From NCBI RefSeq assembly GCF_001280085.1, contig NZ_LGED01000158.1, positions 1 through 64,000 of the forward strand: a DNA stretch of 64,000 bases. The letters run 5' to 3'. This DNA is from Saccharothrix sp. NRRL B-16348. GTDB taxonomy: Bacteria > Actinomycetota > Actinomycetes > Mycobacteriales > Pseudonocardiaceae. The notes under the pieces are model-generated. The model saw nothing but the letters and a program-made list of their open reading frames with translations, ran no database searches and had not been told where the DNA came from. Positions 53,400-62,228 of the stretch are shown in pieces. How positions within the stretch are numbered: position 1 is the first letter of the stretch; every line of letters begins with the position of its first letter. Both the position numbers and the translations under genes were made by a program.

Positions 53400-54895
53400 G
53401 CGGCGGTTCGGTGCAGGGGTACAACCCGCGGACCGGTGAGCCGGTGGGCGAGGCCGTGCCGGAGACGTCGGACGTCTCGGTGGACGAGCTGGCGCGTGCC
53501 GGTGAGGCGGCGTTCCCGGCCTGGTCGTCGTTGCCGGCCGTGGAGCGGGCTTCGGTGCTGGACGCCGTGGCGGACGCTCTCGACGCGGCTTCCGCCGAGC
53601 TGGTGGAGTTGGCGGAGGCCGAGACGGCGCTGGGCGTGCCGCGGTTGACCACGGAGCTGAAGCGGACGACGAACCAGCTGCGGCTGTTCGGCGACGTGCT
53701 GCGCGAGGGCAGCTACGTGGAGGCGACGCTGGACTCGGCGAACCCGGGCATCATCCCGCCGCGGCCCGTGCTGCGGCGCATGCTCCGTCCACTGGGGACG
53801 GTGGGCGTCTTCGCCGCGTCGAACTTCCCGTTCGCGTTCTCGGTGGCGGGCGGCGACACGGCGTCCGCGCTGGCCGCGGGCTGCCCGGTGATCGTGAAGG
53901 CGCACCCGTCGCACCCCGGCACGTCGCGGGAGACGGCGCGGATCGTGGCCTCCGTCGTGCCGGCGGGCGTGTTCGGGATCGTGCACGGGCAGCAGGCCGG
54001 CGTGACGCTGGTCAAGCACCCCGCGATCAAGGCGGTCGGCTTCACCGGCTCCACCGCGGGCGGTCGCGCGCTGTTCGACCTGGCCGCCGCCCGCCCCGAC
54101 CCGATCCCGTTCTACGGCGAGCTGGGCAGCGTCAACCCGACCGTGGTCCTGCCCGACGCCGCCGCCGCGCGCCCCGAGGGCTTCGCGGCCGAGTTCGTCG
54201 GCTCGCTGACCCTCGGCGTCGGCCAGTTCTGCACCAACCCCGGCCTGCTCTTCGCCCCGGCCTCCCTCGTCCCGGCCTTGGCGGACGCCGTCACGACCAC
54301 CGCGGGCGGCCCGATGCTGAACGAGCGCATGCGCGACTCGTACCGCTCCGGCACCGACGACCTGGCCTCCTCCGGCCTGGCCGACCTGGTCGCCGAGGGC
54401 AGCGCACCCGCCGAAGGCTGGAGCGTCGAACCGCGCCTCTTCCAGGTGCCGCTGGCGACGTTCGCGGACAACCTCGACAAGCTGACCGAGGAGCACTTCG
54501 GCCCGGCGGCGGTCGTGGTGACCTACGACGACCCGGCCGAACTGGAGTCCGTCCTCCCCCGGCTGCCCGGCACCCTCACCGGCACCGTGCACGCCGCCGA
54601 GTCCGAGCACGAGCACGCGGGACGCGTCGCCGAGGCCCTGCGGCCGGTCGTGGGTCGGCTGATCTTCAACGGCTGGCCGACCGGTGTCGCCGTGGCCTGG
54701 GGCATGCACCACGGCGGCCCGTGGCCGGCCACCACCAGCCCGCTCCACACGTCCGTCGGGGCCACCTCGATCCGGCGGTGGGTGGCACCGGTGACCTACC
54801 AGTCCTGGCCCGACGCCCTGCTGCCGGCCGAGCTGCGTGAAGGCAACCCGTTGGGCATCCCGCGCCGGGTGGACGGGGTGCTCGGAGTCCACTGA
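53396..54895 (+). CDS. Alpha-ketoglutarate semialdehyde dehydrogenase
   Basis: A 499-residue aldehyde dehydrogenase of the KGSADH group. Catalytic C279 in GQFCTNPG, general base E242 in YGELGSVNP, and the NAD-binding FTGST. It oxidises 2,5-dioxopentanoate to alpha-ketoglutarate, the last step of the pathway started by Udh, GudD and KdgD. Translationally coupled to udh. A perfect minisatellite and terminator follow the stop. Confidence 0.9.
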   Translation: MSGGSVQGYNPRTGEPVGEAVPETSDVSVDELARAGEAAFPAWSSLPAVERASVLDAVADALDAASAELVELAEAETALGVPRLTTELKRTTNQLRLFGDVLREGSYVEATLDSANPGIIPPRPVLRRMLRPLGTVGVFAASNFPFAFSVAGGDTASALAAGCPVIVKAHPSHPGTSRETARIVASVVPAGVFGIVHGQQAGVTLVKHPAIKAVGFTGSTAGGRALFDLAAARPDPIPFYGELGSVNPTVVLPDAAAARPEGFAAEFVGSLTLGVGQFCTNPGLLFAPASLVPALADAVTTTAGGPMLNERMRDSYRSGTDDLASSGLADLVAEGSAPAEGWSVEPRLFQVPLATFADNLDKLTEEHFGPAAVVVTYDDPAELESVLPRLPGTLTGTVHAAESEHEHAGRVAEALRPVVGRLIFNGWPTGVAVAWGMHHGGPWPATTSPLHTSVGATSIRRWVAPVTYQSWPDALLPAELREGNPLGIPRRVDGVLGVH

Positions 54896-54904
54896 GGCTC
54901 ACTG

Positions 54905-54976
54905 GCTTCGAGCGCTTCGAGCGCTTCGAGCGCTTCGAGCGCTTCGAGCGCTTCGAGCGCTTCGAGCGCTTCGAGC
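54905..54976. repeat. Perfect 9-base tandem repeat, eight copies
   Basis: GCTTCGAGC is repeated eight times without change, ten bases after the stop of the dehydrogenase gene. Perfect identity suggests recent slippage and probable length variation between strains. Confidence 0.95.
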
Positions 54977-54979
54977 TTC

Positions 54980-55008
54980 GGGCCGGCTCAGCTCTGCTGA
55001 GCCGGCCC
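54980..55008 (+). terminator. Terminator of the iclR-udh operon
   Basis: A perfect 13-bp stem (GGGCCGGCTCAGC with GCTGAGCCGGCCC) and a 3-base loop, followed by GTTCG. It lies directly after the minisatellite. Confidence 0.75.
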
Positions 55009-55033
55009 GTTCGCGCTGTTCAGGCGTGTGTGA

Positions 55034-55381
55034 TCACGGCGCGGGGAGCGGTTCGGCGAGGAAGCCCACCACCGCGTCCACGACCGCACGGGAGTCGCCG
55101 ACGTGCAGGAAGTGGCTCCGGCCCTCCAACGCGACGAACCTGGTCCCTCGCTTGTTCGGCCGCGTCGATGAGGCGCTGGGCCTGTGCCAGATCCGTCGCC
55201 ACGTCGAGCACGTAGCCGGAGCTTCGCGCTTCGATCGCGCCGGGCCCTCCCGGCACCCGCCGCAACGCCGACATGTGGGTCTGCACCGTGTCCGCCGGCG
55301 GCCGATCACCCCACACCACGTCGGTGAGCCGATCGGCGCTCACCACCTCGCCCGCCGCAACGCGAGCACCGCGAGCGTGGG
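55034..55381 (-). pseudogene. Decayed SARP-type regulator fused to a hydrolase C-terminus
   Basis: Reading leftward: PTLAVLALRR in one frame, then after a shift AGEVVSADRLTDVVWGDRPP and QTHMSALRRV, the winged helix of SARP/AfsR regulators, then LAQAQRLIDAAEQAR of the BTAD region. A last frame gives TRFVALEGRSHFLHVGDSRAVVDAVVGFLAE to the stop, the C-terminal end of an alpha/beta hydrolase. Such regulators with hydrolase domains exist. Here the middle is deleted and at least two frameshifts are present. Confidence 0.6.
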
Positions 55382-55529
55382 TGGGACTCCGGGTGGGGGG
55401 CTCGGGGTTGGGCTCGGGTTCGAGTGGGCGGTCGGACGGGGGGTTGGTCGGGCCTCCTCTTCGTTTCAACCGACGTTTCAAGGTTGTGATAACGGCGTTT
55501 CCTTTGATCCGTATTCTGAGATTCACTCG

Positions 55530-56666
55530 TTAGTGGATCCAGTGATCAGCGGACGGCCTGGTCAGCGACGGGGTGGTCGACCGAGGCCGGTCGGAAGTTG
55601 GCTGGTCGCGTGCCGAGCCGGGTCTCCTGGGGTGATCCGGCTCGGCGCGTGCGGTGAACTCGGTGAAGGCGTCCGCGGTCGGTGGGTGGGTGTTCAGGGA
55701 TCTCGCCTCGCGGAAGTGGCGTTCCACGGTGGTTCGAGTGGGTGCAGGTGTGTCGGCGGACGCCTTCAGGGCCAGGTCGGTGACGGTGGCCAGGGCTTCG
55801 GCGGCGTGCACGGCCAGCTGGCAGAGCTTGCGTCTCGCCCGGTCAGGTTCCCAGTCCACGGCGGCGACGGCGTCGGTATGCAGCACGCGCACGGCGTCGG
55901 CGCGTAGACGCAGGCGGAGCAGGTCGGCGGTTGCCAGGTACTGCGCAACGGCGTCGATGGCACCGGACATGATGCCCAACGCCACCGACGCGCCCAGCAC
56001 GACGTACCAGGGCAGCACGTGGTGCACGACGGTGTCGAACGATTGACCGTCGGCACCCAGCAGGCAGTCCACGGGGACGTGGGCCGGATCTGCCCAGACG
56101 GTGGTGGAGACTGTGCCGCGCAGGCCGATGCCCGGACGGTCAACGGGCACCAGCAGGCCCGGGGCGTTGGCGGGCACCAGCCACAACGTGGTGGTGCCGT
56201 GGGCGGCGAGGGGTGCGCTCGACCAGACGTAACTGTCGGCCTCCCCCGCCGCCACGACACCGCTCTTTCGATCACGCAGGTCCACCACGTCACCACGACG
56301 CGAAGCCGTGCCCGCCGGCAGCAGGAAGTGCGACCCCGGCGTGAAGACGGCGACCGTGCTCAGATGCCCGCCGGCCGCGACCGTCGACCGCAACGCCCGA
56401 TCGCCCAAGCGGTCCAGTGCGGCCACTGCCGCGAAGTGCGAACGCAGGACCACACCCGTGCTGCCGCACGCCGCCGCGACGCGTTCGACGACGTCCGACG
56501 CCTCGGCCAGCCCGCACCCACGACCGCCGACCGCACGGGACATCGTCATGCCGAGCAGCCCGCCCAGCGCCGTGACCGACGCCCTGGGGAACGTGCCGTC
56601 ACGGTCGACGGCCGCGGCGGCGGGTGCGACCACGCCGCGGACGATCCGGTCCAGACCGGCAGCCAT
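55530..56666 (-). CDS. Acyl-CoA dehydrogenase-like flavoprotein
   Basis: A 378-residue ACAD-fold protein. It has the N-terminal helical domain (GLLGMTMSRAVGGRGCGLAEASDVVERVAAACGST), the FAD-binding beta domain (about 120-200) and the C-terminal helical bundle ending FREARSLNTHPPTADAFTEF. About 35 extra hydrophilic residues follow that end, perhaps a read-through tail. The usual catalytic Glu region is replaced by WYVVLGASVALGIMSGAI, so oxidase, monooxygenase or dehydratase-like chemistry is possible. Next to an aldehyde dehydrogenase. Confidence 0.75.
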   Translation of the reverse strand: MAAGLDRIVRGVVAPAAAAVDRDGTFPRASVTALGGLLGMTMSRAVGGRGCGLAEASDVVERVAAACGSTGVVLRSHFAAVAALDRLGDRALRSTVAAGGHLSTVAVFTPGSHFLLPAGTASRRGDVVDLRDRKSGVVAAGEADSYVWSSAPLAAHGTTTLWLVPANAPGLLVPVDRPGIGLRGTVSTTVWADPAHVPVDCLLGADGQSFDTVVHHVLPWYVVLGASVALGIMSGAIDAVAQYLATADLLRLRLRADAVRVLHTDAVAAVDWEPDRARRKLCQLAVHAAEALATVTDLALKASADTPAPTRTTVERHFREARSLNTHPPTADAFTEFTARAEPDHPRRPGSARDQPTSDRPRSTTPSLTRPSADHWIH

Positions 56667-56684
56667 GCGAGCCTCCGACCGACG

Positions 56685-58223
56685 TCAGGTGGGCGGGTAC
56701 AGGGAGTACGACGGGAAGTTGCCGTAGAGCCGTTCGCCAGGCGGGCCTTCGGTGACGGCGTGCACCAACAACGGGCCGCCGACGAACGCGCCGCGCCACG
56801 ACGCCCCGCGTCCGCCGAACACCTCGTCACGGTCGCCGCGTGAGCGGGCCTTGTTGTGGCCGAACTTGAACGCGTTCACCTCACCGGCCAGCCGGCGGGC
56901 GACCGCCTCGTCATCGCACGACAGCGACGCCACCAGCGCGCCGTTGCTCGCGTTCATCGCGGCCAGCAGTTCGGCTTCCGTGTCGACCAGCACGATCGTG
57001 TCCACCGGTCCGAACGGCTCGGCGTGGTGCAGCGGCGAGGACGGCGGTGGCGCCAGGATGGCGACCGGCGCGAAGTACGCCGACGTCTGCTGGTCGGGCA
57101 GGAACCGCCCGGTGTCCAGCGAACCCCGGTGCAGCGGCACGCCGCCCTTGGCGATCGCCTCGTCCACCACGTCGGCCAGTTCCTTGGCCTTGGCGTCGGT
57201 GATCAGCGGACCGAAGTCGAGGTCCGGCAGGTCGTCGTCCGGTGAGGTGACGGCCAGCGGGTGGCCGAACGTGATCTCGCGGACGGCTTCCAGGTACACC
57301 GCGAGGAACGAGTCGAACAACGACCGCTGCACGACGTACCGCGGGTAGGCGGTGCAGCGCTGCTTGGCGTAGTCGAACGACTTGCGCAGCTGCGGCCGCA
57401 GCGCTGCCCAGTCGCTGAACTCCCAGACGCCCCAGCAGTTCAGCCCTTCCTGTTCCAGGACGTGCCGCTTGGTGGCGTCGAGCCCGGTGACGATCTCGCC
57501 GCCGACGCCGCGCCCGCCGACGAACGACAGGCAGCCGATGTCCGGCGAGCCGACGAGCACCGGCGACAGATCGCGCCCGCCGCCGCTGACCAGGGTGAGC
57601 GGCAGGCCGTGCCGCACGGCGAGGGCGCACGCCAGGGTCAGGCAGCTGACGCCGCCGTCGGTGGGCGCTTTCGCGATGACCGCGTTGCCCGCCAACGCCT
57701 GCACGAGCATCGCGTGCATCAGCACGCTCATCGGGTAGTTCCAGCTGGCGATGTTGCTGACCGGGCCGTGCAGCGGCGTGCGGCCGTGGAGCATGGGGTC
57801 GATCTGCTCGACGTACCACTCGACGCCTTCGACGCACCGGTCGACGTCTGCGGTCGCCAGGCGCCACGGTTTGCCGATCTCCCACACGAGCAGCAACGCG
57901 AGCAGGTCGCGGTGGGCGCGCAGGTCGGCCAACGCCGCGAGCGTGCGGGCCTTGCGCTCCTTCAACGGCACAGCGGCCCACGCGCGGTGCCGTTCGACGG
58001 CCGCCGCGACGGCGTGCGAAGCCTCCGCGGCGTCGAGGCGGGGTGGTCCGGCGATGGTGGAGCCGTCGACGGGTGACGTGGCCTGGCCGGGCGTGCCGGT
58101 GCGCTGCCACCTGCCGTCGACGTGGTTGAGCAGCCGGTCGTGGTGGAACGCCTCGGGCGCGGCCTTGGCGCACCGGTCGTACAGCTCGGGCCACGAAGTG
58201 CCCGGCTTGAGCATCGGGGACAT
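56685..58223 (-). CDS. Aldehyde dehydrogenase family protein
   Basis: A 512-residue NAD(P)-dependent dehydrogenase. The active-site Glu is in EQEGLNCWGVWEF and the Cys in KQRCTAYPRYVVQ. The Rossmann region is ASWNYPMSVLMHAMLVQALAGNAVIAKAP. The active-site context differs from the KGSADH in this window, so its substrate differs. Lies 18 bases upstream of the ACAD gene and 10 bases after the ketopantoate-reductase-like gene, one operon. Confidence 0.85.
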   Translation of the reverse strand: MSPMLKPGTSWPELYDRCAKAAPEAFHHDRLLNHVDGRWQRTGTPGQATSPVDGSTIAGPPRLDAAEASHAVAAAVERHRAWAAVPLKERKARTLAALADLRAHRDLLALLLVWEIGKPWRLATADVDRCVEGVEWYVEQIDPMLHGRTPLHGPVSNIASWNYPMSVLMHAMLVQALAGNAVIAKAPTDGGVSCLTLACALAVRHGLPLTLVSGGGRDLSPVLVGSPDIGCLSFVGGRGVGGEIVTGLDATKRHVLEQEGLNCWGVWEFSDWAALRPQLRKSFDYAKQRCTAYPRYVVQRSLFDSFLAVYLEAVREITFGHPLAVTSPDDDLPDLDFGPLITDAKAKELADVVDEAIAKGGVPLHRGSLDTGRFLPDQQTSAYFAPVAILAPPPSSPLHHAEPFGPVDTIVLVDTEAELLAAMNASNGALVASLSCDDEAVARRLAGEVNAFKFGHNKARSRGDRDEVFGGRGASWRGAFVGGPLLVHAVTEGPPGERLYGNFPSYSLYPPT

Positions 58224-58233
58224 GTCGGTCCTC

Positions 58234-59217
58234 TCAGCTAGCGGCGGTGAGTGCCTTGCGCCCCAACAGGTCGATCGCGGCGTACACGCTGCGCAGGGTG
58301 GGCGCGGCGACGCCGGTGAGCCGGGCGATCTCGACGACCGCGCCGATGATCGCGTCGGTCTCCAGCGCTTTGCCCGCTTCGAGGTCCTGGAGCATGGACG
58401 TCTTGTGGTGGCCGACGCGGTGGGCGCCGTCGATGCGCTTCTCGATGGAGACGCGGGGGTGGCAGCCGACGGCGCGGGCCACCGCGATGGTTTCGGTCAT
58501 CATGAGGGCGACGAGCTCGCGGGTGTCGCGGTGCTCGCACATCTCGACCATGGTGGCGCGGGTGAGCGCGCTGAGCGGGTTGAACGCGACGTTGCCCATG
58601 AGCTTGACCCAGATGTCGTCGCGCAGGTCGGGTTCGATGGGTGCTTTGAGGCCGCCCGCGACCATGGCCTCGCTGAGTCGCGTGCCGCGCGCGGAGACGG
58701 TGCGGTCGGGTTCGCCGAGGGAGAAGCGGGTGCCCTCGACGTGCCGGATGACGCCCGGCGCCTCGATCTCGGTCGAGCAGTAGACGACGCAGCCGATCGC
58801 GCGCCGGGTGTCGAGGACGGCGCTGACGGTGCCGCCCGGGTCGACGGCCTCGATGCGGGTGCCTTCGAGGGGGTGGCCGGCGAGCCCGTGGAAGTACCAC
58901 CAGGGGATGCCGTTCTGCGCGGCGACGACGGCGGTGTCCGGGCCGAGCAGGGGTGTGATGAGCGGGCCGCAGGCGGCGTACTGGTGTGCTTTGAGCCCGA
59001 GGAACACGTAGTCGACGTGGCCGATGTCGGCCGGGTCGTCGGTGGCGTGCGGTGCGGCGGTGAAGTCGCCGCGAGGGCTGTGGACCCGGACGCCGTGGCG
59101 GCGCATGGCTTCCAGGTGCGCTCCCCGTGCGACGAGGTGCACCTCCGCCCCGGCGCGGTGCAGTGCCGCGCCGACGTACGCGCCGATGGCTCCGGCTCCG
59201 AGAACTGCGACTTTCAT
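58234..59217 (-). CDS. Ketopantoate reductase family protein
   Basis: A 327-residue NADP-dependent reductase of the PanE/ApbA family: VAVLGAGAIGAYVGAAL at the N-terminus, the catalytic lysine in DDIWVKLMGNVAFNPLSALTRATM, and a C-terminal helical domain with SMLQDLEAGKALETDAI. Its place in a regulated catabolic operon argues for oxidation or reduction of another 2-oxo/2-hydroxy acid rather than pantothenate synthesis. First gene of the operon under the GntR sites. Confidence 0.85.
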   Translation of the reverse strand: MKVAVLGAGAIGAYVGAALHRAGAEVHLVARGAHLEAMRRHGVRVHSPRGDFTAAPHATDDPADIGHVDYVFLGLKAHQYAACGPLITPLLGPDTAVVAAQNGIPWWYFHGLAGHPLEGTRIEAVDPGGTVSAVLDTRRAIGCVVYCSTEIEAPGVIRHVEGTRFSLGEPDRTVSARGTRLSEAMVAGGLKAPIEPDLRDDIWVKLMGNVAFNPLSALTRATMVEMCEHRDTRELVALMMTETIAVARAVGCHPRVSIEKRIDGAHRVGHHKTSMLQDLEAGKALETDAIIGAVVEIARLTGVAAPTLRSVYAAIDLLGRKALTAAS

Positions 59218-59242
59218 GACGTCCCTCGCCTTCGCAATGATT

Positions 59243-59262
59243 GCATACAGTATGTTGTATGA
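59243..59262. promoter_or_regulatory. GntR operator 1
   Basis: GCATAC-N8-GTATGA, in the divergent gap, 26 bases from the ketopantoate-reductase-like start. Same geometry as operators 2 and 3. Confidence 0.75.
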
Positions 59263-59346
59263 ACTACGCGAGCGATAGCCCCACCGGCGGCCGACGTGCG
59301 ACGCCGGGAGGGCGCCACTCGGACGAGTGATCTCAAATTGCTTTTT

Positions 59347-59366
59347 GCATACGAAAATCTGTATGC
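59347..59366. promoter_or_regulatory. GntR operator 2
   Basis: GCATAC-N8-GTATGC, a perfect 6+8+6 inverted repeat 42 bases before the GntR start. Probably autoregulatory. Confidence 0.8.
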
Positions 59367-59407
59367 TGAAGATCGGGCATTCCCGACACCTGCCCGAGGA
59401 GGCGACC

Positions 59408-60145
59408 GTGAGCCAGCCCAACGCGCCGCTGATCGGCGCGGGGAACACCCGTCGCGCGGCCCGCGAGTCGCTGAGCGGCGCCGCTTCCCGCAAGGTCGAG
59501 CGGCCCGCCCCGTTGCGCCAGGCCGTCTACGAGGCCCTGCTCGACCTGATCGTCAACCGTACCCTCAAGCCCGGGCAGCACCTCGTCGAGATCGAGCTGG
59601 CCGAGCACCTCGGCGTGAGCCGTCAGCCGGTGCGCGAGGCGCTGCAACGCCTGCAGACCGAGGGCTGGGTCGACCTGCGACCGGCACAGGGCGCGTTCGT
59701 GCACACGCCGACCGACGAAGAGGCCGACCAGCTCCTGTCCGTCCGCAACGTCCTGGAGACCCACTCCGCGAAGCTCGCCGCCGAGCACGCCACGGCCGAG
59801 GACGTCGCCGAGCTCAAGGCGCTGCAACGCGAGGGCGTCGAGGCGCTGAAGCAGAAGGACGTGGAACGCGTGGTCGCGGCCAACGCCGCCCTGCACGCGC
59901 GCATCACCCGGCTGTCCGGCAACGCCGTGCTGGCGGAGATGATCGCCACGGTCGACCGCCGGGTCCGCTGGTACTACGCACCGTTGGCGCTGACCCGCGG
60001 CAAGGACGCGTGGAACGAGCACGCCGAGCTGATCAAGGCGATCGCCGACCACGACCCCGAGGCCGCCGGCCGGGTGATGAACCGGCACACCGAGCGCACC
60101 CGGACGGCGTACCAGGCCCACATCGAGGGCAACGAGAGCCGCTGA
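59408..60145 (+). CDS. GntR/FadR-family regulator (FCD domain)
   Basis: A 245-residue repressor. A winged helix (about 42-105: PLRQAVYEALLDLIVNRTLKPGQ, then LAEHLGVSRQPVREALQRLQTEG) is followed by a helical FCD ligand domain with the metal-binding His residues in NAALHARITRLSGN and MNRHTERT. GTG 59408 follows GAGGAGG. It faces the dehydrogenase operon across operators 1 and 2. Confidence 0.93.
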   Translation: MSQPNAPLIGAGNTRRAARESLSGAASRKVERPAPLRQAVYEALLDLIVNRTLKPGQHLVEIELAEHLGVSRQPVREALQRLQTEGWVDLRPAQGAFVHTPTDEEADQLLSVRNVLETHSAKLAAEHATAEDVAELKALQREGVEALKQKDVERVVAANAALHARITRLSGNAVLAEMIATVDRRVRWYYAPLALTRGKDAWNEHAELIKAIADHDPEAAGRVMNRHTERTRTAYQAHIEGNESR

Positions 60146-60152
60146 GCGTGAC

Positions 60153-60178
60153 GGGGCCCACCACACCGGGCCCCTCTT
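60153..60178 (+). terminator. Terminator of the GntR gene
   Basis: GGGGCCC and GGGCCCC form a 7-bp stem around 8 bases, then TCTT. Confidence 0.6.
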
Positions 60179-60249
60179 CGGAGCACCGAAGCCCAGTTCA
60201 GAACACCTGAATCGAGTACAGGTGACGGCCCTCACGCTACAAGCGTTTT

Positions 60250-60269
60250 GTATACGATAGCCTGTATTC
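60250..60269. promoter_or_regulatory. GntR operator 3
   Basis: GTATAC-N8-GTATTC, same half-site and spacing as operators 1 and 2 with small changes. It lies 133 bases before the small gene at 60402, so that gene may belong to the regulon. Confidence 0.6.
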
Positions 60270-60401
60270 TGGATGTAGCACCTCCGGCCGGTACCCCTGG
60301 TGCAAGTGCGGTCTACTGGATCGTGGAGCCGCCCCCGATGGCGCGGGCAGGCTCCGAGGAACGCTCACACCCGAGAATGAGCAAGGAAGGACTCGAGCCA
60401 G

Positions 60402-60608
60402 ATGAGTACACGCATGCCCGGATGGCAGCAACTCAAGCAGGCCCTGACCCGTCCGGCGGGGTTCTCCGCCGACGGCAGGCGCATCGGCCTCGGCCTGGAC
60501 ACCGCGATGGACGCCCAACGCCGGGAGACCGACCACGCCGTCGCGGACATCGAGCAGTACGCGAACGACCGGCGCAGCAAGGGCGAAGAGACCAGCACCA
60601 TCTCCTGA
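60402..60608 (+). CDS. Small hypothetical protein downstream of a GntR site
   Basis: A 68-residue hydrophilic, helical protein (STRMPGWQQLKQALTRPAGFSADGRRIG). No family recognised. ATG 60402 with a GGAAGG sequence 11 bases upstream. Expression may be repressed by the GntR protein through operator 3. Confidence 0.55.
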   Translation: MSTRMPGWQQLKQALTRPAGFSADGRRIGLGLDTAMDAQRRETDHAVADIEQYANDRRSKGEETSTIS

Positions 60609-60630
60609 CGGCCGTGGTCAGGCCCGACGA

Positions 60631-60667
60631 GGGAGCCGGACGACGCCCACAGCAACGCCCGGCTCCC
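60631..60667. terminator. Bidirectional terminator between the small gene and terC
   Basis: A 9-bp perfect stem GGGAGCCGG/CCGGCTCCC with a 19-base loop between convergent genes. Confidence 0.55.
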
Positions 60668-60671
60668 CGGC

Positions 60672-61664
60672 TCACGACCCGGCGGCGCCCTCCTGCCGCG
60701 CGTCCCGCTCGGCCCGCACGTCGGCCTGGCGCGACGCGAGCAGGCTCGCCGCGGTCGTGATCAGCAGCACCACGACGATGACCCCGAGGGACAGCAGGAT
60801 CGGGATCTCCGGCGCCCAGGTGACGCCGTGGTGGTGCAGTGCTTCGAGGATCAGCTTCACCCCGATGAACGCGAGGATCACCGCGAGACCCTTGCCGAGG
60901 TGGACCAGCCGGTCGAGCAGGCCGCCGACCAGGAAGAACAGCTGGCGCAACCCCATCAGCGCGAACGCGTTGGCGGTGAGCACCAGGTAGGGCTCCTTGG
61001 TCAGGCCGAAGATCGCCGGGATCGAGTCCACCGCGAACAGCAGGTCCGTGGTGCCGACCGCGACCATCACGATGAGCATCGGCGTGACCACCCGCCGCCC
61101 GTCCACGCGGGTGGTCAACGCCGCGCCGTCGTACCGCGGGGAGGTCGGCAGCACGCGGCGCACCGCGCGCAGCGCCGCGTTCTCCTGGAACTCGCCCTCG
61201 TCGCCGCCCGGCCCCTCCTTCAGCAGCTTCCAGGCGGTGAAGATCAGGAACGCGCCGAAGACGTAGAACAGCCAGTCGAACCGGGAGATCGCCCCGGCCC
61301 CGAGCGCGATGAACACCGCGCGCAGCAGCAGGGCGAGCACAACGCCGACGATCAGGACTTTCTGCCGGTACTCGCGCGGCACCGCGAACCGGCCCATGAT
61401 CAGCACGAACACGAACAGGTTGTCCACGCTGAGCGAGTACTCGGTGATCCACCCGGCGAAGAACTCGCCGCCGTACCGAGGACCCGCGAACGCGAGGACG
61501 CCGAGCCCGAACAGCACGGCCAGCCCGACGTACACCGAGACCGACACCAGCGATTCCCGGAACGACGGGTCGCGCGGGTTGCGCGCCACGAGGTAGAAGT
61601 CGAACGCGATCACCGCGGCGATCCCGATCAACGTCGCGATCCAGACCCAGGTGGGGAGAACCAT
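60672..61664 (-). CDS. TerC-family membrane protein
   Basis: A 330-residue protein with about nine membrane segments and the acidic motifs of the family, EYSLSVDNLFVFVLI and DLLFAVDSIPAIFGLTKEP. TerC/Alx/MeeF proteins export Mn2+ or assist metallation of exoenzymes. Follows the 179-residue membrane protein by 24 bases in an operon with an Nramp-like transporter, in line with metal homeostasis. No manganese riboswitch fits in the short upstream gap. Confidence 0.92.
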   Translation of the reverse strand: MVLPTWVWIATLIGIAAVIAFDFYLVARNPRDPSFRESLVSVSVYVGLAVLFGLGVLAFAGPRYGGEFFAGWITEYSLSVDNLFVFVLIMGRFAVPREYRQKVLIVGVVLALLLRAVFIALGAGAISRFDWLFYVFGAFLIFTAWKLLKEGPGGDEGEFQENAALRAVRRVLPTSPRYDGAALTTRVDGRRVVTPMLIVMVAVGTTDLLFAVDSIPAIFGLTKEPYLVLTANAFALMGLRQLFFLVGGLLDRLVHLGKGLAVILAFIGVKLILEALHHHGVTWAPEIPILLSLGVIVVVLLITTAASLLASRQADVRAERDARQEGAAGS

Positions 61665-61688
61665 CTGTGCGAGCCCTTCGCTAGCCGG

Positions 61689-62228
61689 TCACTTCGTCCG
61701 TGCCGTCGTCTCCCGGGCGGCACGTCTCCGCCGGGCGCGTGCCGACGACTCCCGCAGCACGCGGGCGTGCGTCACGTAGCGCTCGTACCACTGCTGGGCC
61801 AACGCGTTGCGCGCACGCACCTTGTCGAGCCAGTGCGGCGCGATCCGCTCGTGCAGCCACAGGAAGCCGATGGCCCAGCCGAAGCTGACGATGCCCTGGT
61901 AGGCGAGGAAACCGAGCACGTCGTCGGGCGGGGTGAACCCGCCGCCGAGGAGGAACCCCGTCGAGGTCTCCGCGACCAGCCTGGCTAGCGGGAAACCCAC
62001 CAGCCAGTACAGGGCGGCCGGTGCGAACACGCCGAGCCGGAACCGCCCGCCGCCGACGAGCAGGCCGAAGCCGCCGCCGAGCAGTCCGAGCGGCACGGCC
62101 ATGGCCAGCGCGGTGGCGGCCGCCCACCCGGCGGGGTGGCCGACGAACGCCGACAACGCCCCGGCGATCAGGCCGCCGACCGCGCCGACGACGGCGCCGG
62201 GGACCGCCAACTCCAGCCTGTCGCGCAT
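61689..62228 (-). CDS. Unknown membrane protein coupled to the Nramp-like gene
   Basis: A 179-residue protein with three to four hydrophobic segments (about 12-30, 33-55, 65-82 and 104-122) and a long basic C-terminal tail of about 50 residues rich in Arg. It overlaps the Nramp-like gene (ATGA). Not recognised; probably a partner or regulator of the transporter. Confidence 0.7.
   Translation of the reverse strand: MRDRLELAVPGAVVGAVGGLIAGALSAFVGHPAGWAAATALAMAVPLGLLGGGFGLLVGGGRFRLGVFAPAALYWLVGFPLARLVAETSTGFLLGGGFTPPDDVLGFLAYQGIVSFGWAIGFLWLHERIAPHWLDKVRARNALAQQWYERYVTHARVLRESSARARRRRAARETTARTK

Noticed and set aside
54905..54976. CRISPR-like array
   Set aside because: Units are 9 bases, contiguous and without spacers; no cas genes are present.
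61665..61688. Manganese (yybP-ykoY) riboswitch before terC
   Set aside because: Only 24 bases separate terC from the upstream gene.
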